Part shown: piece after piece, positions 37,387 to 49,608 of the stretch | How the letters are laid out: the number at the start of each line of letters is the position of its first letter | Numbering within the stretch: the stretch's first letter is position 1 | The notes under the pieces: generated by a model | Databases searched by the model: none | Told to the model about the DNA's origin: nothing | The model's input: the letters and a program-made list of their open reading frames with translations, nothing else | Assembly: GCA_027574665.1 (NCBI GenBank) | Contig: CM050648.1 | Span: 41,945,700-42,009,699, forward strand | Reading direction: 5' to 3' | Origin: Rhynochetos jubatus | Lineage: Eukaryota > Chordata > Aves > Eurypygiformes > Rhynochetidae | Length of the DNA: 64,000 nucleotides | Translations under genes and position numbers: made by a program

Positions 37387-38048
37387 TACACAGATTCACA
37401 GAGTGTTAGGGGTTGGAAGGGACCTCCAGAGATCATCTAGGCCAACCCCCCTGCCACAGCAGGGTCACCTAGAGCAGATCACACAGGAACAAGGCCAGGC
37501 AGCTTTTGAAAGTCTCCAGGGAAGGAGACTCCCCCACCTCTCTGGGCAGCCTGTCCCAGTGCTCTGTCACCCTCACAGGGAAGAAGGGTTTCCTCATGTT
37601 CAGGCTGAACCTTCTGTTTACCAGTTTATGGCCATTGCCCCCAGTCCTGTCACTGGACACCACTGAGAAGAGCCTGGCCCCATCCTCCTGACACCCACCC
37701 TTTAGATATTGATAAGCATCGATAAGATCCCCCCTCAGCCTCCTCTTCTCCAAGCTAAACAGAGCCAGCTCTCTCAGCCTTTCCTCATATGGAAGCTGCT
37801 CCTTGTCCTTCATCATCTCAGTGGCCCTGCGCTGGGCACTCTCCAGTAGCTCCTTGTCCTTCTTGAGCTGAGCAGCCCAGAACTGGACACAGCACTCCAG
37901 GTGAGGCCTCACCAGTGCAGAGTAGAGGGGGAGGATAACTTCCCTCAACCTGCTGGCCATGCTCTTAATGCATCCCAGGATGCCACTGGCCTTCTCGGCC
38001 GCGAGGGCACACTGCTGGCTCATGGTCAGCCTGTTACTAACTACCTAC
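37387..38048 (-). mobile_element. CR1 LINE with ORF2 C-terminus
   Basis: The plus strand begins CACAGAGTGTTAGGGGTTGG. The minus-strand frame 38023-37469 is open for 184 codons with CR1 signatures [53 protein letters not shown] and ending in FLCDLL. This subfamily differs from the copies at 14175 and 45795. The reverse transcriptase catalytic region is absent by 5' truncation. Confidence 0.95.
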
Positions 38049-41000
38049 CTGTGACTATATTTTCTTCAAACTTCAGCCACTCACAGAACTATTGCTGGTT
38101 AGATTAAGAAGTACAAATCTGTTCCACAGCAGGTGAAGAACAAAATGCACACTGGTTTTTGCCAAGGTTCACATGATGATCTCACAGTGTCTACTTGCAG
38201 GGGTGGTCAGCGTTGCTCTGTCACTGCGAACAGGCAGATGGTTTATACACTCCTTTTCTTTGAGTATCAGGGGGCAGACGGCACCGACACTGAAAGAAAT
38301 AGTCCAAAAGGCCCATTGATCGCATTAGTTAAAAATTATTGTGGTGAACTAGCATTGTTTTGTCTCTCTCACACTGCCTCTGTTTGTAAATGACATTTAG
38401 ACTCGCCACATAGTGACAGAAAGTTCTCCATATTCTTCCCCCTAGCAGCTGGTTGGACATGTGCCGTCCCCTGGGGATGCAGAGCCTGGCAAAGTTTTCC
38501 ATGTGGTTTTTAGTTTTTCTCCTGTCTTTCTCCACCATCGCCAATCCAGAAAACAATTTGAAACAGCAAGATTTCCGAAGGCCTTTCTAGATCTCTTCGC
38601 TTTTCAGAAACAATCTCTCTGGTTGGAAATATTCCATTACTTTCCACGTTGCCAACTGGAAAAGCAAAACATCCCTGACCAGTATTTCTCCAGTTACATT
38701 GTACATGAGCTATTCACCGCTTGCTTTTCTGCTAAAGCAAGCTTTACGGCAGTGCCCGTGAAAAGCCCTATCATGAATGAGCAGTTGCACAAGGAAGCCT
38801 TTGTTAAGCAAGACCTCAACAGGGATTGAAGAAGTCCCAGTAAAATCTGTGCAACCACCTCTAATTGCAGCAAATCTGCAAGAAACAAGAAAATTCTCCC
38901 AGCTGCAGATGACAATTTTCTTGCTAGCCTGCCTTGACAGCTCAGTGTTGCTTGAGGAAATGGAGCCGGGCTATCACTTTTAGCACTTCAGCAGGTGATT
39001 CACCAGCAGCTGAGTCATCCCGGTCCAAGGCTAGCACATCCAAAACCCAGGGAGTGGTGGATGGCTGGGGAAAGCAAGCACAACAAACCATCCACCACTA
39101 ATTCATGCCATCTGGGAGTGACAGGCCATAGGCCTGCAGCTTTATTTGCAAAATGTTGTTTACAATTTTTATTACGAAGCCCATAGGGAAAAAGACTTAA
39201 TTTTATTTAACAGTTCATCATCATTACACAAACTGTTGTTCTGGATTCAGCTTCAGAAAACAGGAAGCAATACTCATAAGATTGGTTTGTCAGGCTTTTT
39301 TTTCCAGACTTTTGTTGTTAAGAAGTCAAACAATTAGATGGTAAAATTGGAACTGCACCCACTTGTCATGCAATTGGAGTCTTTTGGTGTTAGAGGTCTC
39401 TCTGGTGAGCCACAGAGGATATGAGCTGTTGCAGAGTCTTGACTCATCACTTTGGTTGGTGGTAACCCAAGCTTACACGGGAGGTCTCTTGGCCTAGAAT
39501 GTTCATAACTGAACAGAAGGGCAGCAATCACGAACGGTTATCCGTGAGCAGATGCTCACGTGTCCCAGCGCTTGCGCAATCACTGTGCTTAAGCGTGACA
39601 TTACATCAGACCAGCCATTAACCCCACAGAAGCTGTTCCCTTTAACCTGCTGGGTTCACAAATTTGACCAGTTCAGTGAAGGATCCAGAAGGTGTGAGAA
39701 CTGGCAGAAGGTTATGAGACTGTTCCTAGGCAAGGGGATGGGGTAAAGGGAGCAGGGCCTCCCCACTTGAAAACAGTGAGCTGTTAGATAGCTCAGCACT
39801 ACAGTTTAACTTACCTTACAATGCTCTGTTTACTGATCTCAGATACCACTTAAAAAAAAAAAACCAAAACAAACTAAGAAGATCAGTAGTAATTAGTTGC
39901 TTTCCATCTGCTGCAACCAACAATTAAACACCAAACTTTGCAAGATACACATGGATTATTCATTAACCCACAGTACAGGAAAAGCAGATTCACAGACTGT
40001 GTAATGCTTTAGAACACTTGGCTACAGTCAAAATATGTCTCAAAAATCACTTTGATCTGTAGTTTCCAAGGAGGAGGACCATCCACTGCACTTCCATTCT
40101 GACTACGTGACCTGGGTTGAAAAGAGTTTCTGCCATCAAGGGTGGGGGTGAATGAAGTGGACCCGCTTGGCTTCTCAAAGGAAAGGCAAACTTTGGCTTT
40201 ACCTCAGGACAAGAAAACTAGACTAGGACTAGGCTCCAGGTTCCCAAATCAGCTCAGTTTCTCTAAGGGAGCATGAGTGCAGGGAAGATATCCCCATATC
40301 TTTTCTCCTCTTTTGCCCCCACTTCCCCAGACAGGAGGAGGAGTTGGGAAATTAGCATGTGGTGCAGGTTCTTGAGGAACTTCAATGAAGGTGTAAAAAC
40401 ATCAAGAGTGTGATATCAACAGTTAAAAGTCAGGATTTGGGAAGCATCAGGTGGTTGGGAATTTCCATACTGTGAGTAGAGCCTGAGACACACCCTGAGG
40501 ACCAACAGTCACGGGGAATCGTAGGGAAGAAACACTGCCTAAAATCACAGCTTTCCATTCTGAAAGCTCATCTGAAACACAAAACGTTTGGGCCTGGGTC
40601 TATCAATACAAGAATCCTGTGGAGATACTACAGGTCTACAACGAAGAGGGCACAGACAGCAGTGCTCCCCATCCCTGTGCTGTAATGGAACACGTCAACG
40701 GTGATCGAGGCTCCAGGCTTTGCCATTTGATGACTCGGGAACTTTGACGCTACAAGTGAACGTGAACTTCTAAATGTTATTTGAAGGAGTGAAGTATCTA
40801 TGGCCTAGGAAAGGGGTTTTTTGTTGTTTTTAAAGGCAGATTTTACACTGTCAATAAAACCCCTCTTCTAGAGGTTTTTGTTTGGTGGGTTTTTTAGATA
40901 AAAACATAGTTCTGTTATGAAATACCAAAATAAGTCTGCAAATACTCTCAAATATTATTTTTTTCCATTCTGCTTGAATTATCCTCACAAATGATACTCA

Positions 41001-41542
41001 GCTTAGTAATATCCAAATAGTTTAAACAGGTCTCAGAGAAGGCAGAGGGGAATACTCTTCTAGTTTCAAGAGCTAAAATGTGATTACTTCACCAGAGGGA
41101 AAACATGCACGTGACCATACACATGCAGGGAACACTGACATACATTTAGATGTGTGCTGGTTTCCCCTCAGGTTTTCTGGTGGAGTTTTTTGTTGGGTTG
41201 GCTTTTAGGGGTATGAGGCCTGTAAGTTTGAACAATCAAACCATTGGTATAGGTTTACCTGGGCAACTACCTGTCTTCATAAGAAGGGTTGAGATGGCTT
41301 CTTCAAAGGGGCCACTAATTGCCGTTCCTTGCACCATTTGTTTTTTCAGCACAGCTGGCAGAATGCAGTCTGTGAGGCACTTGGAAGTTTCTCTGCTCTT
41401 GGTTAATAAAACAGCAAGGCAAAATTCAGGGTAGACATAAGGAGCACAGACGTACTGCCAGACATCTTTTCTTTTTCCCTCAAGAATTAGGTTTTTGTAG
41501 TACCTGAGGAAGAAAAGTACCAGTTGTGTGATCTGGCTTCTT
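38049..41542. other. Intergenic, no gene seen
   Basis: About 3.5 kb of unique sequence with a T/G-rich stretch near 40815-40895. The longest frame (38461-38829, plus, 122 codons) has no recognisable features. Confidence 0.55.
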
Positions 41543-41853
41543 GGGACACCCTCCACCAGACCAGGTGGCTCAAAGCCCCATCCAGCCTGGCCTTGGACAC
41601 TGCCAGGGATGGGGCACCCACAGCTTCTCTGGGCAACCTCTTCCAGTGCCTCACCAACCCCTCCGTGAAGATTTTTTTCCTGATATCTAATCTAAATCTC
41701 CCCGCTTTCAATTTAAACCCATTACCCCTTGTCCTGTCACTACAGGCCCTTGTAAAAAGTCCCCCCCGGCTTCCTTGCAGACCCCTCCCAACACTGGAAG
41801 GTGCTATAAGGTCTCCCCAGAGCCTTCTCTTCTCCAGGCTGAACAAGCCCAAT
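41543..41853 (-). mobile_element. CR1 LINE, inverted 5' part of a rearranged insertion
   Basis: It starts GGGACACCCTCCACCAGACC and runs through CAATTTAAACCCATTACCCC to TCTCCAGGCTGAACAAGCCC in minus orientation. It lacks the last 75 or so bases of CR1, which lie immediately to the right in the opposite orientation. Confidence 0.9.
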
Positions 41854-41925
41854 TGGCATGGCAGGGGGGTTGGAACTAGATGATCTTTAAGGTCCCTTCC
41901 AACCCAAACCATTCCATGATTCTAT
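41854..41925 (+). mobile_element. CR1 LINE, 3' end of the same rearranged insertion
   Basis: GGCATGGCAGGGGGGTTGGA to CATTCCATGATTCTATG, the terminal CR1 sequence in plus orientation. It supplies just the part missing from 41543-41853. Together they form one insertion with an inverted 5' segment. Confidence 0.9.
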
Positions 41926-44900
41926 GCGAATAGAAAAAAAATTGTGCTGTCTTTACTGGACCAAAACATGCTTTAACTCTACTGGGTGGCCAGAGGTTGT
42001 GGACACTTTCTTTCAATGTCTATAGGCAAAGCAGATGTTCAGCCATGCCATCTGCTACACCTCCAGGTAAGTTGTTAGGGGCAGATAACACACCTGCTAA
42101 TCAGCAGGATGTCACACTTGCATTGCTCTCAAACAGCTTTGATTGTGGTTAGCAGAGAGGGAACATTTCAAAAGGCTGCTATCCTCATTTACAGCAACCT
42201 GTGACATTCTGACGTTCATTTGGAAGAAGAAGAATGCCCAAACTCCCTCACACAAGCAACGCATTTTCTTACATGTAACTAGGATTTGATAGTTTAAGTG
42301 TTTCTCATCCGTATCACGGAAGCAAACTTCCAGTCACCCAGAAGGGTTCAACACTGCAGCTCAGCCCCTACAGCTGCTAACAGCTTCTCTGACCCATCAG
42401 TGAAATTAAGGAGCATTCACATGCATATAAATTGCTGGCTCAGAGGTTTAGGACAGATTGTGTGAATGTGGATGTTTCTCAGTAAGTCAAGACTAATTTA
42501 TGGACCCAAATGACTGAAATGTCTTTATTGGATTATATTAGTGGATAATACTGTTAAAAGAAATAGAAAATAAGTTAAAACACAATGAGTTTCTCAAAGG
42601 AAAACTAGTTGGTGGTGTTTAATTTATTTTGGAGTATCCCAATTTAAGAAATTGCTTTTAGAAGTTTTTTTTCTTGTTGTCAGAGTTGCTAAACTTGAAA
42701 AATAATAAAAATATGCTTCTGATTTTAAAAGAACCAAATCAAAACTCCTTTTTAACGCAACAGGTGGCTAAGAAAAACAGTATTGTTCCAGCTTCAGGAA
42801 ATGATGGCACAGCCTAAGGACTATGTATATTAAGAGACACAAAATTACCTTGGCAAAGAGATACCCTCAACCAGACACTAATATTTCAAAATAAAATTAA
42901 TTTCTCTCACTTTGCTAATAAAACTCCTGTTCCAGTGGCTGAGGTGTCACCTAATATCGGTTTGCCCAATTATTTCGTGTATCATCAAGAAAGGCTTATT
43001 AAACCCTACCTAACAAAACGGAGTAGTCAGCACATTCCGGGTTATGAAAGTAACAGTGATAGGTTAAAGTGGCATCTCAGGCAGTGAAACAAAGTGCTTG
43101 TGGATGTCTTACCCTACGAAAACCCTTGCTAAGGACTTGCTTTCACAATATGGTGTGAAAAGGTCATTCTGGCAGTCCAATAAGTTGTGTTTTACACTCA
43201 GACAGAACAGCAGGACATGTTAATTGCTGTAACATTAATGAGGGGAATATAAACAAAGCGTTTTTCTTATATCTCAAAGAAATCTGATCTTCGCCCAACT
43301 CTTCAGGGGTTTGAAGTGAGAAGAAGGTGGCTATAACCCTTTTTTTTTGTTGTTGTTGTTTTGACTAAGTCACTTTAAGGTCATTTGGATAAATACCATA
43401 GGAGTCAACATTATCTGTGAGCTCCCTGACAGGCTCTGTGTGGGACAAAATCCAAAGCACATGATCCATAACATCTCATCCCAGACCCACGGTGAAGATA
43501 CAGCGTATCCCGAATCCCACACGCATCTTTCAGTAGAGAAAGTGAAACGGGGAGGCAATTTCTGGCAAAAAAAATGTTCCTTTCTGGTGGTGCAATCAAC
43601 TCTCTTTGGAGAAGTCACACTTAATTATAAAAAGCGCCCAACTTCTGTGGTTCTCAGTCTTCGGGGATACTGAGAGCTGACTTGCTGGCCAGAAATGTTG
43701 AAATCTGTATTGAATTTGGGCTTTTGAAAGAGAATTCTGTGTATGCCAAAGCATTCACTACCCACAAAAGGGTTTATGCGTGTGAATTTAACACAGTGAA
43801 TGGTTCCCCTTGTTAAAAACCCCAGAAATTACTGTGAGACTGGAAGCAGAGTCCTAGGACCCTTCCTGGTGTGGTGACAACTTCCTACTCCAGCCTGCCT
43901 TGGGTTTTTATCTCCAGTGAAATAGAAGCAGTGAACTGGGCGTACAAAATAGCTCACCTTTCTTTGGCTTTTGTTTTAAATTATTATTACCCCCACCCCT
44001 GAGTTTCAGGAACTGGTTGTGTAGCACAGCATTGATGCCTGCTTTAAAAACCCAGAGGAGGAGCAGCTCTGCAATAAGCGCTGCTGCTACGCTCCCAGAG
44101 GAGCCATCCTCTTTCGGCGAGAAACCTCCAAACGCCACCAACTCCACTCCTTCCCCTCCAAATCACCGCGAGAACCAGTGAGCTTAGTCAGCACCAAATT
44201 ATACTGCACTAATAAAAATAAATTTCTTGGCAAAGAACTTGATTTGGCTCCATCTAGTTTGATGAAAAGCGGTTTATTAAATTAAGTCAATTTGCTTACC
44301 TAAAATTCACTGAATACGTTCTTGCAACGCCACATGTCGAATGTCCTTTTAAAAGCTTGTGCAAGAACATCTGTGAACCTCCTGTGTCAGAAACATCTCG
44401 AGTATTAATCCCTTACAGAACAGAAAATGTTGTTTCTTTTGCGTTGGTGCAGAATCAGCAACGTGAAAGCTGATCTGGAAATAAATCATGAGGAAAAACA
44501 TGCACATAAAATCATTCTCTACAGGTGAATAGTAATTCTAGACCTGATGCAGAATGCAAACAAAAAAATATGAACCCATTAACATCTTAAATTAGCAAAT
44601 TACTATGATTTCAGAAACTGTGTCAGCCTCTTACTGCTTTACAGAGGCCAACTGGTAGCAATAATCAGCAACAGATGACCTCAGTGTCGCATTCAGAACT
44701 GAGCAGCCTGCGTTTCCAGACCAGTACAAAAATCAGGCAGATCTGCACCCATTTGGGTCAAACTGAGACTATTTCCCTGACACAAAGAATGGCTGGCTGT
44801 TTGCAAACATCCAGTTTTATAGTAGCTTTTCCAGCAGGCCGATCTCCTGCAGCTGCCAACCGAAGGAGACCAAGAGAGATACAGATGCTCTCTGCCAAAT

Positions 44901-45794
44901 CCTGGCTGGCAAGTTTTTGGGTTTTTTTGGTTGGTGGGTTTTTTTTTTTTGTTTGTTTATACACTGCAGAAGACCAAAGCATTTTGTGAACTCTTCTTGT
45001 CCCACAGCAGCTCTAAAAGAGCTGAGGTGTTAAAATATTTATTAACATAATTGGTTCTCAGGGTTTTGAACATTAAAATTTAAAGGGCAGAAACCTGAAA
45101 ACTGCTTTTAACACAGATGTAGGTAAAACCTACCAGTGAGCCTTTTCAGTGCTTTTCTGCTCCTCATACATGTGCGCTTGCAGCACTTAATTGCAACGTG
45201 ATCACATCTAGGGCTGAAAAGGCTGGCACGCTGACAAGAAGACTGTTTAAACCGCCCAGATGGAGATGCTAGGAAGCCGTGGCTCATGTAGGTTTTATCT
45301 GCTTTTAGCTGCCTGTGCCACCTCGAAAATCACAGCCCTCATGTACTCACAGCTTTCAATACCTCAGAAAGCCTTGCCTCACCTGCAACAGCAGCTGTGG
45401 CTTCAGCATTTGCTCCCTGCCTTTTGCTGCTCACAGACACCCCTACATCATCCCTTCCAACACAGGGGCACAAACATGGCTGCAGTGAAGTGCCCAGGGG
45501 TCCAGTTAGGCTGAGAAGCACTGGTCCTCCCTTTCTCCTCACTTTTCTTTCACTACTTGGCAGCTGGTTACATTGCCCACGCTAGAGCCCTGCACGGGCG
45601 TTGGATGTTGGGGATCACAAAGAGCCACCAGCTGGAAGGCAAGAGCAAGGGACTTGGAACAGCAATTGCTGAAGGGAATCACCAAAAACATGATCATACA
45701 AGTAACACACTACAGAAAAATAAGTTTCCTACTGCTCCCACACACACTAGCAGACTCCACAATCGCTCCCCAGGGCTGATGGAGTGAAACGGAG
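41926..45794. other. Intergenic, no gene seen
   Basis: About 3.9 kb of mostly unique AT-rich sequence. It has T-rich/GTT simple sequence at 43340-43362 and T/G-rich sequence at about 44918-44962. No coding or RNA gene signal. Confidence 0.55.
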
Positions 45795-46494
45795 AAGAGT
45801 GGCTGGAAAGCTGCCCGGCAGAAAAGGTCCTGGGGGTGTTGGTCAACAGCCAGCTGAACATGAGCCAGCAGTGTGCCCAGGTGGCCAAGAAGGCCAGTAG
45901 CATCCTGGCCTGCATCAGGAAGTGTGGCCAGCAGGACCAGGACAGGGATTGTCCCCCTGTAGTGGGCACTGGTGAGGCTGCACCTCGAATCCTGTGTTCA
46001 GTTTTGGGCCCCTCACTGCAAGAAAGACACTGAGGGGCTGGAGCATGTCCAGAGAAGGGCAACGGAGCTGGGGAAGGGTCTGGAGCACAAGTCCTGGGAG
46101 GAGCAGCTGAGGGAGCTGGGGGTGTTCAGCCTGGAGAAGAGGAGGCTCAGGGGAGACCTTATCACTCTCTACAGCTACCTGAAAGGAGGGTGCAGAGAGG
46201 TGGGTGTTGGACTCTTCTCCCATCTGACAAGTGACAGGACAAGAGGAAACAGCCTCCAGTTGCACCAAGGGGAGGTTCAGATTGGATATTAGTAAAAACT
46301 TCCTCACAAAAAGGGTTGTCAGGCACTAGAACAGGCTGTCCATGGAGGTGGTGGAGTCACCATCCCTGGAGATATTTAAGACATGAGTTGACGTGGTGCT
46401 TAGGGACAGGGTTTAGGGTACACTGGGCAGTGCTAGGTTGATGGTTGAACTCTATGATATTAAAGGTCTTTTCCAACCAGAACAATTCTATGAT
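45795..46494 (+). mobile_element. CR1 LINE with frameshifted ORF2 remnant
   Basis: The plus strand reads through [15 protein letters not shown], then shifts frame near 45922-45930 relative to the copy at 14175-14955 (two bases missing). It continues in another frame from 45972 with [14 protein letters not shown] and [20 protein letters not shown], and ends AACAATTCTATGAT. It is 5'-truncated, non-functional, and of the same subfamily as the 14175 copy. Confidence 0.95.
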
Positions 46495-49410
46495 AAATGC
46501 CTATTCCATAAATTCCAGCAGTGCAGAGGTGGGGACAAACACCCAGTTCATCAGCATTGCCAGCACCGAAGCATTAGGGACATCTGATACCAAAGTGTTT
46601 GGCACCACAGGCACAGCCAACAGGTGAAAAGGTCCTTAGGGATCTACGTTTTAAGCCTGAGAGTCAAAGTGGTTCTTCCACCTTGTATAGGACCAGCCCA
46701 AGATCTAAAACTGTCATCTTTAACTTAAAGAACTGGTTTTGTTTACCTGTCAAGTAGAATATTAAAACACAGCATTTCTTAGACCATCAGTAACATCTGT
46801 TGAATCCATTCACCCTTAGGAAACCTAAAGCTACAGTACTGAAGACTGACAGTACAGGACATTGCAAATTCATAGGACAGATTCTAAAGTAAGGTGTGCA
46901 CCTTATCTTCATTCCCTCGTTACTTGAAACGAGCACTGAATTGCTAACATATTCCAGCACAGCAGCTTCCTCCAATTCCACCACTGAACAAAAGTCAGGA
47001 GAAAATACCAAAAAACTCCCCATCACCCTACTTTTCATATGCAACCACATTCACTGATCACTTCAACAGTTGCATGTGACTCCAGAGCCAAGAACTGCTC
47101 AGGGGTCCACATGTTTCAAGGCAAGGAAAATCTTCAGATTCACATATGGCACAATAAAAAAAAAAAAAATATTACCAGCAGGCTATTTCTGTGAAAACAT
47201 TGCAAAATTTTTCTTGAGAACAACTGCCATCTTTTATCATCAATTAAAAACGTTTAGATTCTTCACATGCTTATGACTGTTTTAAAGTTTGAGCTGATGC
47301 CCCCTATTTCTACTATTAGTCTAACTTTATCTTACAGCTGTGAATTGCTTTTAGCATATTCAGTGAGTACATCTTTTCTCTTGACAATAATCTTTATGTA
47401 TAATGACAATCTTATTCATTTTGCAGTAAGACTTGTTTTCCATTTCAGAACTACTCTGAAGTCTAAGTGCAGTTTTTAACCCAATGATATTACACAGTAC
47501 AGTATTATCTAGACACAGAACACTGATTTTTGACAGACAATTCAATTTTGTTGTATGCATATACAACAAAAATCTGACCTGCAACCCATACAGTTCCCAA
47601 ACGGTATAGTTTGCAGCTCTTTTCACCATCATCCATCATTCTTTTACCGAAAAGCAGTTAAGAAATCTTTTATTTTCATCCCTTCCAGTAAATTTAAAAG
47701 GATTACTTTTGTAAAAACTGTTCTGTTGATTCATAACTTTCCATTTTAAATCTACTGATCCATAGCACCCATGAAATGGTGTTTTGCAATGACTGAGGGT
47801 GATTATTCTTATTTTTCGGGGCAATGGATGACATTGTTAGTCCCTGGCACAAAGGACAGGTTTTGTGCCAGGGAACAGTCACATGAAGTATAAACCCAAA
47901 ACAAAACATAAACATGGCATAGTTAAGGTGCTGAAGTAGTGCAGGAATTCAACAGCATCTTTCCAAAAAGCAAAGGCTAAATTTAAAAACATTTAAGGAA
48001 AAAAAAAAGTATACTGAGAAGGTGTAAATTTAAAGTACTGAGCCATGAGATGTAACACAGAACAGGCAGATGCATGCATTTCTGTCCCACTGAGGACATT
48101 AGATATCAGACTACCTGCTTGCTAGAAGAGGAAAAAAATATGTAACACAGAGAAGCTAAAAAAGGTGGTGATATTTGTGGTAATGTTTGTCATAGAAGGG
48201 TAAAAGCATTTTCCAGGTAAAATAAGAGATTGGAATGAAGATAAAAATGTATGTTATGTAGCAGCTTCAAAAGGTGGCTCACAGCTTGTATCCACTGACG
48301 TGACCCAGAAGAAATGTGAAAGAGAAGGCAAGATGTTTCTGAAATTATTTGAAAATGAAAACAATGTTAAAAAAAATAGTAGGGATTAAGCAATTTTCAT
48401 TTTTGTGTCAAGTCTGTGTTCTGCCAAAGTCACTTCAACATCAGGAAGCGATTGCAGCACGCAGCTGTTAATCAAAGTAAAACAGGTAAAGCGGTAGCCC
48501 GTGGGTAGCAGCACTTTTGAGAGCAACGACTGGAAGAATAGTGCAAATGCAATGTGAAGCCTAATTCACCAACAACCGATGTTTGTTAAAGTACTCCAAA
48601 ACACAATCAACAACGGGTTGCTGAGTAGCTCCAGTTAGATTTAAATAGATTAGGGATGGGGCTGCAGGCAGAATCTGCTCAAATTGAATGTTGTAAAAAA
48701 ACCCCATGCAGCCCCTGAAATAGGGTGGATGAATAATCCTTTGGAGTATAGAGGACCTAGAAGTTAATGCAAATATCACAATTTACTTAGCAAAAGGGGA
48801 AAAAGCCTTTTTTCACTGAAAACAATTCTTACCGTTAATTTCAAAGGAACATTCTTTGGAAAAACTAAGATGTGTGCCTAGCTTCATTGGCAATTAAGGC
48901 TTTATTAGTTTTAAATACCACCACCAAAAGAAACTTCTGTCCTACTGATGGTAGAGCCGTGCCATCCAACTTGTCTGATTTTGTTAGATATTATGTAATA
49001 CGGAATTACTCTCACAGCAGCAGGAGAAAGCGTTACAGATTAAATGGCCCTCGCATCTCTCCTCAGAAGATGGATTCTAGGGAAGGAACTGCTAATAAAG
49101 ATCAGGCCATCTGCCACACTACGTCAGTATCCGAAAGACATGAACATCTGTCATAGCTCCCAGTCTAAGCAACTTCAGTATTATTTTTACTGTTTCTCCA
49201 GTGCCACAGCTGTGTACAGCATTCTGCAGACTAATAAGAAGTGGCAGGTTGCTGCTCAAGGAGCTGACAGCCTGAATTAAACATGATGCACTGCCATACA
49301 ACAAATGAGACTGGAAAGCTTTCTGAGAAAGGGCTACCAGAACTTTAAACACATACAAGGGACATGCTTCCACTAGCTACCTAATTAGCATTTTATGCAG
49401 ATACACATAC
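46495..49410. other. Intergenic, no gene seen
   Basis: Unique AT-rich sequence. It includes a 13-bp inverted repeat at 47841-47874, described separately, and a poly(A) run near 47155-47169. Confidence 0.55.
47841..47874. repeat. Perfect 13-bp inverted repeat, 8-nt loop
   Basis: TCCCTGGCACAAA (47841-47853) and its exact reverse complement (47862-47874) are separated by GGACAGGT. No transposon ends or promoter context were seen. Confidence 0.93.
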
Positions 49411-49608
49411 CCTCTCACCCTCTCTGTGAAGAATTTCTTCCTGATACCCAATCTAAATCTCCACGCTTTCAGTTTAAACCCATTACCCCTTCTCCTGTCA
49501 CTACATGCCCCAGCTTCCTTGTAGCCCCTTCAGGTACTGGCAGGTGCTATAAGGTCTCCCCGGAGCCTCCTCTTCTCCAGGCTGAACAAGCTCAACTCTC
49601 TCATCCTG
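49411..49608 (-). mobile_element. CR1 LINE internal fragment lacking the 3' end
   Basis: It begins CCCTCTCACCCTCTCTGTGA and includes TTTCAGTTTAAACCCATTAC and CTCCTCTTCTCCAGGCTGAA. It resembles the copies above but has no CR1 terminal 190 bases on its left side. A small internal deletion relative to them is visible near 49505. Confidence 0.88.

Noticed and set aside
46390-46420. Telomere-like TTAGGG words
   Set aside because: They belong to the CR1 3' UTR at 45795-46494 and are not tandem.
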